Assembly: GCA_002897675.1 (NCBI GenBank)
Contig: BDSU01000042.1
Span: forward strand, 1 to 51,836
Origin: a bacterium BMS3Abin02
GTDB taxonomy: Bacteria; Actinomycetota; Acidimicrobiia; Spongiisociales; UBA4744
Length of the DNA: 51,836 nt
Direction: 5' to 3'
The position numbers were made by a program, and so were the translations under genes. Each line of letters begins with the position of its first letter. The first letter of the stretch is position 1. The notes under the pieces were generated by a model. That model ran no database searches. It worked only from the letters and a program-made list of their open reading frames with translations, and was not told the origin of the DNA. This document shows, piece after piece, positions 49,731 through 51,836 of this stretch.

Positions 49731-49783
49731 CTGAACCCTGGGCTCGTAGTGGTCCTGAGGACCACTACGAGCCCAGGGTTCAG
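49731..49783. terminator. Perfect 53-nt palindrome between nmo-like gene and dinB (REP-like copy 2)
   Basis: Two exact 26-nt arms around a single G: the left begins CTGAACCCTGGGCTCGTAG at 49731 and the right ends CGAGCCCAGGGTTCAG at 49783. It lies 3 nt after one stop codon and 5 nt before the other of two convergent genes, so a bidirectional terminator is likely. It shares 19 identical nt with the palindrome at 16671-16721. Confidence 0.8.
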
Positions 49784-49787
49784 TGGG

Positions 49788-51029
49788 TCAGTGCTCTGCC
49801 AGCTCCCGAAACTCGTCGGGAACGGAATCTGATTCGTCGAGGACCACGGATGCGTAGCCAACAGACGTGCGCCCGAACCGGTCACGCACACTGTCGACGG
49901 CCCGGTCCAGTGCCCAACGTTCCGAACCTTCCTCGGTGCCCGGATGCAGCCAATCATCACCCATGTCGAGGGGAAACTCGAGCTGCAGTGCCACCTCGTA
50001 GACGAGTTGTGAAACCGAGATCGAAAGCAATGAGATCTCTCGTTCGTCGGGATGATCGGCAAGAGCCGTCTGGACGAGCCCCTCGGCAATCTCCGCGAGA
50101 ATCGGCGTGACGGCCACCGCCGTCGGCAGCGTGACCGAACGAGTGACCGCCTGCAGGTCGGCGAATCGCACCTTCACCGTAACCGTGCGGCCTGCTCGCT
50201 GTTTGGCTCGAAGGCGAGTCGCCACTCTATCGGCGAGGTGCCGCATGGTCCGCTGGATCAGCTCGCCGGAGATCTCTCGTCGCCCCAGCGCCGACTGGGC
50301 TCCCACCGATGCGGCTTTGTGGTGCGTCTCGATCTCCCTGGGGTCGCGGTTCCAGGCGAGCGAACCCAGTTTGGCACCCGCGGCACTTCCCAGCAGATGC
50401 TCGAGGGATCTCCCCGGAACAGCCGCAAGCTCACCGATTGTGCGGATTCCTCTTTCGGCAAGATGTGCCTTCGTGACCTGTCCAACCCCCCACATCAACT
50501 CGACGGGAAGTGGATGAAGAAACGCCAGTTCGCGCTCGGGCTCGACCAGCAACAGCCCGTCCGGTTTGGCGACCTGGGAGGCGATCTTGGCGAGATGCTT
50601 GGTACGAGCGATACCCACCGAGACCGACAAGCCGATCTCCTCGCGGACCCGTGTCCGGATTGCAGCCGCGATGTCTGTCGGCGCGCCGAAGAGATGCATC
50701 GACCCGGCCACTTCCAGGAAAGCCTCGTCGATCGAGATCCGTTCGATCAGTGGGGTGAAGTCCCTGTAGACGTCGATCACGGCATCACCCAGCCGCTCGT
50801 ACTCCTCGAAGTGCCCGCCGACGAAGGTGAGTTGAGGGCAGAGTTGCCGTGCCTGGCGTCCCGGCATGCCACCGCGAACCCCGAACGCCTTGGCCTCGTA
50901 GGAAGCGGCCAGCACGACGCCGCCCCCTACGGCGATCGGTCTGCCTCTCAGCGCCGGATCCAGGAGCTGTTCGACCGAGGCGTAGAAGGCGTCGAGGTCG
51001 GCATGCAGGATAGTGGCCGCGTCAGCCAT
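49788..51029 (-). CDS. dinB: DNA polymerase IV (Y family)
   Basis: A 413-residue translesion polymerase. The palm has ILHADLDAFYASVEQ with the catalytic Asp11, SYEAKAFGVRGGMP, and ISIDEAFLEV with the Asp-Glu pair. Thumb motif VGIARTKHLAKIASQVAKPDG and HhH WGVGQVTKAHLAERGIRTIGELA follow, then the little-finger domain. I chose ATG 51029 (DAATILHADLD) over an upstream one at 51050; TATGAT lies 6 nt before it, so the mRNA is probably leaderless. A LexA box directly upstream places it in the SOS regulon. I did not see a clear clamp-binding peptide at the C-terminus. Confidence 0.95.
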   Translation of the reverse strand: MADAATILHADLDAFYASVEQLLDPALRGRPIAVGGGVVLAASYEAKAFGVRGGMPGRQARQLCPQLTFVGGHFEEYERLGDAVIDVYRDFTPLIERISIDEAFLEVAGSMHLFGAPTDIAAAIRTRVREEIGLSVSVGIARTKHLAKIASQVAKPDGLLLVEPERELAFLHPLPVELMWGVGQVTKAHLAERGIRTIGELAAVPGRSLEHLLGSAAGAKLGSLAWNRDPREIETHHKAASVGAQSALGRREISGELIQRTMRHLADRVATRLRAKQRAGRTVTVKVRFADLQAVTRSVTLPTAVAVTPILAEIAEGLVQTALADHPDEREISLLSISVSQLVYEVALQLEFPLDMGDDWLHPGTEEGSERWALDRAVDSVRDRFGRTSVGYASVVLDESDSVPDEFRELAEH

Positions 51030-51035
51030 GCCTCC

Positions 51036-51041
51036 ATCATA
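51036..51041 (-). promoter_or_regulatory. -10 hexamer TATGAT for dinB (leaderless)
   Basis: The complement of 51036-51041 is TATGAT, 6 nt before the dinB ATG. A GGAGG sits between but abuts the start too closely to work as a ribosome site. Confidence 0.6.
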
Positions 51042-51043
51042 AA

Positions 51044-51057
51044 CGAACACGCGTTCG
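51044..51057. promoter_or_regulatory. LexA operator (SOS box) for dinB
   Basis: CGAACACGCGTTCG fits the actinobacterial and Bacillus-type LexA consensus CGAAC-N4-GTTCG exactly. It lies 2 nt upstream of the dinB -10 hexamer, in the spacer of the promoter, where LexA would block RNA polymerase. Confidence 0.8.
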
Positions 51058-51178
51058 GCGATGGCTTACCACCCCGGGGCCATCCGACACGCGCGCTCCG
51101 CACGCCCGGCGACGACCGGGACCTCCTTCTCGAGCATTTCACGGTCTCCGCCACGGTCACTCGGCACGCCACGCGCAG

Positions 51179-51475
51179 ATGCTCGAAGCGATCACCATCA
51201 GGATGACAGTCATGATCGTGCTCGCCGGCGCGGGTCTCGTTGTCGGCGCCGCCGCCCACTCTCGCCGGGCCGGTCCTCGCTCCAACAACGGTGGGCTGCG
51301 CTGCAGCCGGGCACCGGCGATGGGTTCGTCGACTCGATTAGTGATGGCATCTGCGACAATGTGGGTTGACAACAACAACGCCGGCGACCGTTTCGTGGAC
51401 GCCGACGACGGTATTCGTGACAACGCATGTTCCCAACAACGATTGGGCGACCGAATGGGCAACCACGGCCATTGA
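51179..51475 (+). pseudogene. Frameshifted small secreted protein with FVDxDGIxDN repeats
   Basis: Frame 2 starts with a signal-like hydrophobic stretch (MTVMIVLAGAGLVVGAAA) and later has GDRFVDADDGIRDNACSQQ. The preceding repeat, GDGFVDSISDGICDN, sits in frame 1 (about 51309-51369) and ends in a stop codon. Intact proteins of this kind carry consecutive copies of a FVDxxxDGxCDN calcium-site-like motif after a signal peptide. The two copies in different frames show that the gene is broken by indels. No good ribosome site was found. A hairpin follows at 51498-51523, where a terminator would be expected. Confidence 0.5.
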
Positions 51476-51497
51476 TCCATGAGCGAAGAAACCCGCA

Positions 51498-51523
51498 GGG
51501 GGCGCCTCGCAGGAGGCGCCCCC
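51498..51523. terminator. Strong GC hairpin
   Basis: GGGGGCGCCTC (51498-51508) and GAGGCGCCCCC (51513-51523) form an 11-bp stem with a GCAG loop. No T-run follows. It separates the broken FVD-repeat gene from the lipoprotein gene. Confidence 0.65.
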
Positions 51524-51556
51524 AATGTCGCTCCGTGAAGTGAAGGAGACGATGAG

Positions 51557-51836
51557 ATGAACGAACACGGCAATCTCAACGATTCCGAGAGATGGTGGAA
51601 GATCGGACTGACTGCGGCCGTCGCTTTCACGCTCCTGCTGAGCGCGTGCTCAGGTCAGACAACTCCCCAGAAGTCGACTACGACAGCACCGACGACAACG
51701 GTGACCGAAACCGGCACCGCTCCGACTGCCGCCACCGCCTACGTTGATGACGCCGGAGTCACATCGGTGGGCGCCGCGGAGCTGAGGGCCCGCCTCTCGA
51801 GAATGCCTACCTCGACGCTGACCTCACAACAGATCG
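51557..51836 (+). CDS. Putative lipoprotein, N-terminal part (3' truncated by window edge)
   Basis: The frame is open from ATG 51557 to the window end, 93 codons. A hydrophobic stretch ends in a lipobox (TLLLSACSG, Cys31), so the first 30 residues would be removed and Cys lipidated. A Thr/Pro/Ala-rich linker follows (about 25 residues), as in the lipoprotein at 34824, then AYVDDAGVTSVGAAELRARL. The mature domain lies outside, so no function can be given. AAGGAGA (51543-51549) supports the start; an ATG at 51552 runs into a stop after two codons. Confidence 0.8.
   Translation, partial: MNEHGNLNDSERWWKIGLTAAVAFTLLLSACSGQTTPQKSTTTAPTTTVTETGTAPTAATAYVDDAGVTSVGAAELRARLSRMPTSTLTSQQI

Noticed and set aside
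1-51836. tRNA, rRNA, CRISPR arrays, integrases and insertion sequences
   Set aside because: I looked for T-loop GGTTCGAATC-type signals, regularly spaced repeats, and transposase or integrase motifs, and found none. Very divergent cases cannot be excluded by eye.

Overview
The window is about 52 kb of high-G+C chromosome with ordinary bacterial housekeeping content and no rRNA, tRNA, CRISPR array, phage or insertion sequence that I could recognise. Four features point to an actinobacterium, probably a deep lineage such as Acidimicrobiia (inference): a LexA box of the CGAAC-N4-GTTCG type in front of dinB, Thr-rich linkers after lipoprotein and membrane anchors, a putative epsilon-type acyl-CoA carboxylase subunit, and many genes whose only promoter signal is a TANNNT hexamer 6-9 nt before the start codon, as expected for leaderless mRNAs.

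Layout. 1-4947 (+): a CUT1 sugar ABC importer (binding protein, cut by the window edge, and two permeases) followed by a GH66 dextranase-like enzyme and a GH15 glucoamylase/glucodextranase-like enzyme. Neither enzyme has a signal peptide, so imported alpha-1,6-glucan fragments are probably hydrolysed inside the cell. 5192-6051: decayed regulator and ABC ATPase remnants. 6181-10846: a DUF4389 membrane protein, a nitronate monooxygenase-family flavoprotein and ATP-dependent PEP carboxykinase. 10847-12878: mostly non-coding, with a decayed GNAT acetyltransferase, one small membrane-anchored protein and a dispersed repeat. 12879-20099: methyltransferase, CAP-domain secreted protein, asd and lysC (with an internal start for a separate regulatory subunit), membrane-anchored cyclophilin, PHP phosphoesterase and MurJ. 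20154-24487 (-): a membrane GT2 glycosyltransferase, a HEAT-repeat protein, a lone receiver domain and an uncharacterised exported protein, possibly a surface-polysaccharide machine.

24536-27337: methylmalonyl-CoA epimerase overlapping an unlisted 58-residue ORF that resembles carboxylase epsilon subunits; divergently, a thiolase and class II fructose-1,6-bisphosphatase. 27557-31507 (-): HAD hydrolase, HU, and the conserved recR-ybaB-dnaX group. 31654-34739: an ABC-2 exporter pair and a nucleotidase-like HAD protein. 34824-38663: a PhnD/PhnC/PhnE-type importer with an unusually large permease. 38749-43282: dGTPase, aldo-keto reductase, dienoyl-CoA isomerase-like protein, MgtC-like protein and mannose-1-phosphate guanylyltransferase. 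43432-49728: PlsC-like acyltransferase, SulP transporter, a translationally coupled pair of acyl-CoA dehydrogenases and a second nitronate monooxygenase-family protein. 49788-51836: SOS-controlled dinB, a broken gene with FVD-type Asp-rich repeats, and the start of a lipoprotein gene.

Recurrent small-scale signals are as informative as the genes. They include leaderless promoters, an 11-nt box (CGAGGCACTAG) that carries the -10 of three genes and recurs at a gene end, and two families of palindromes between genes. All functional assignments rest on reading motifs by eye; no database search was run.
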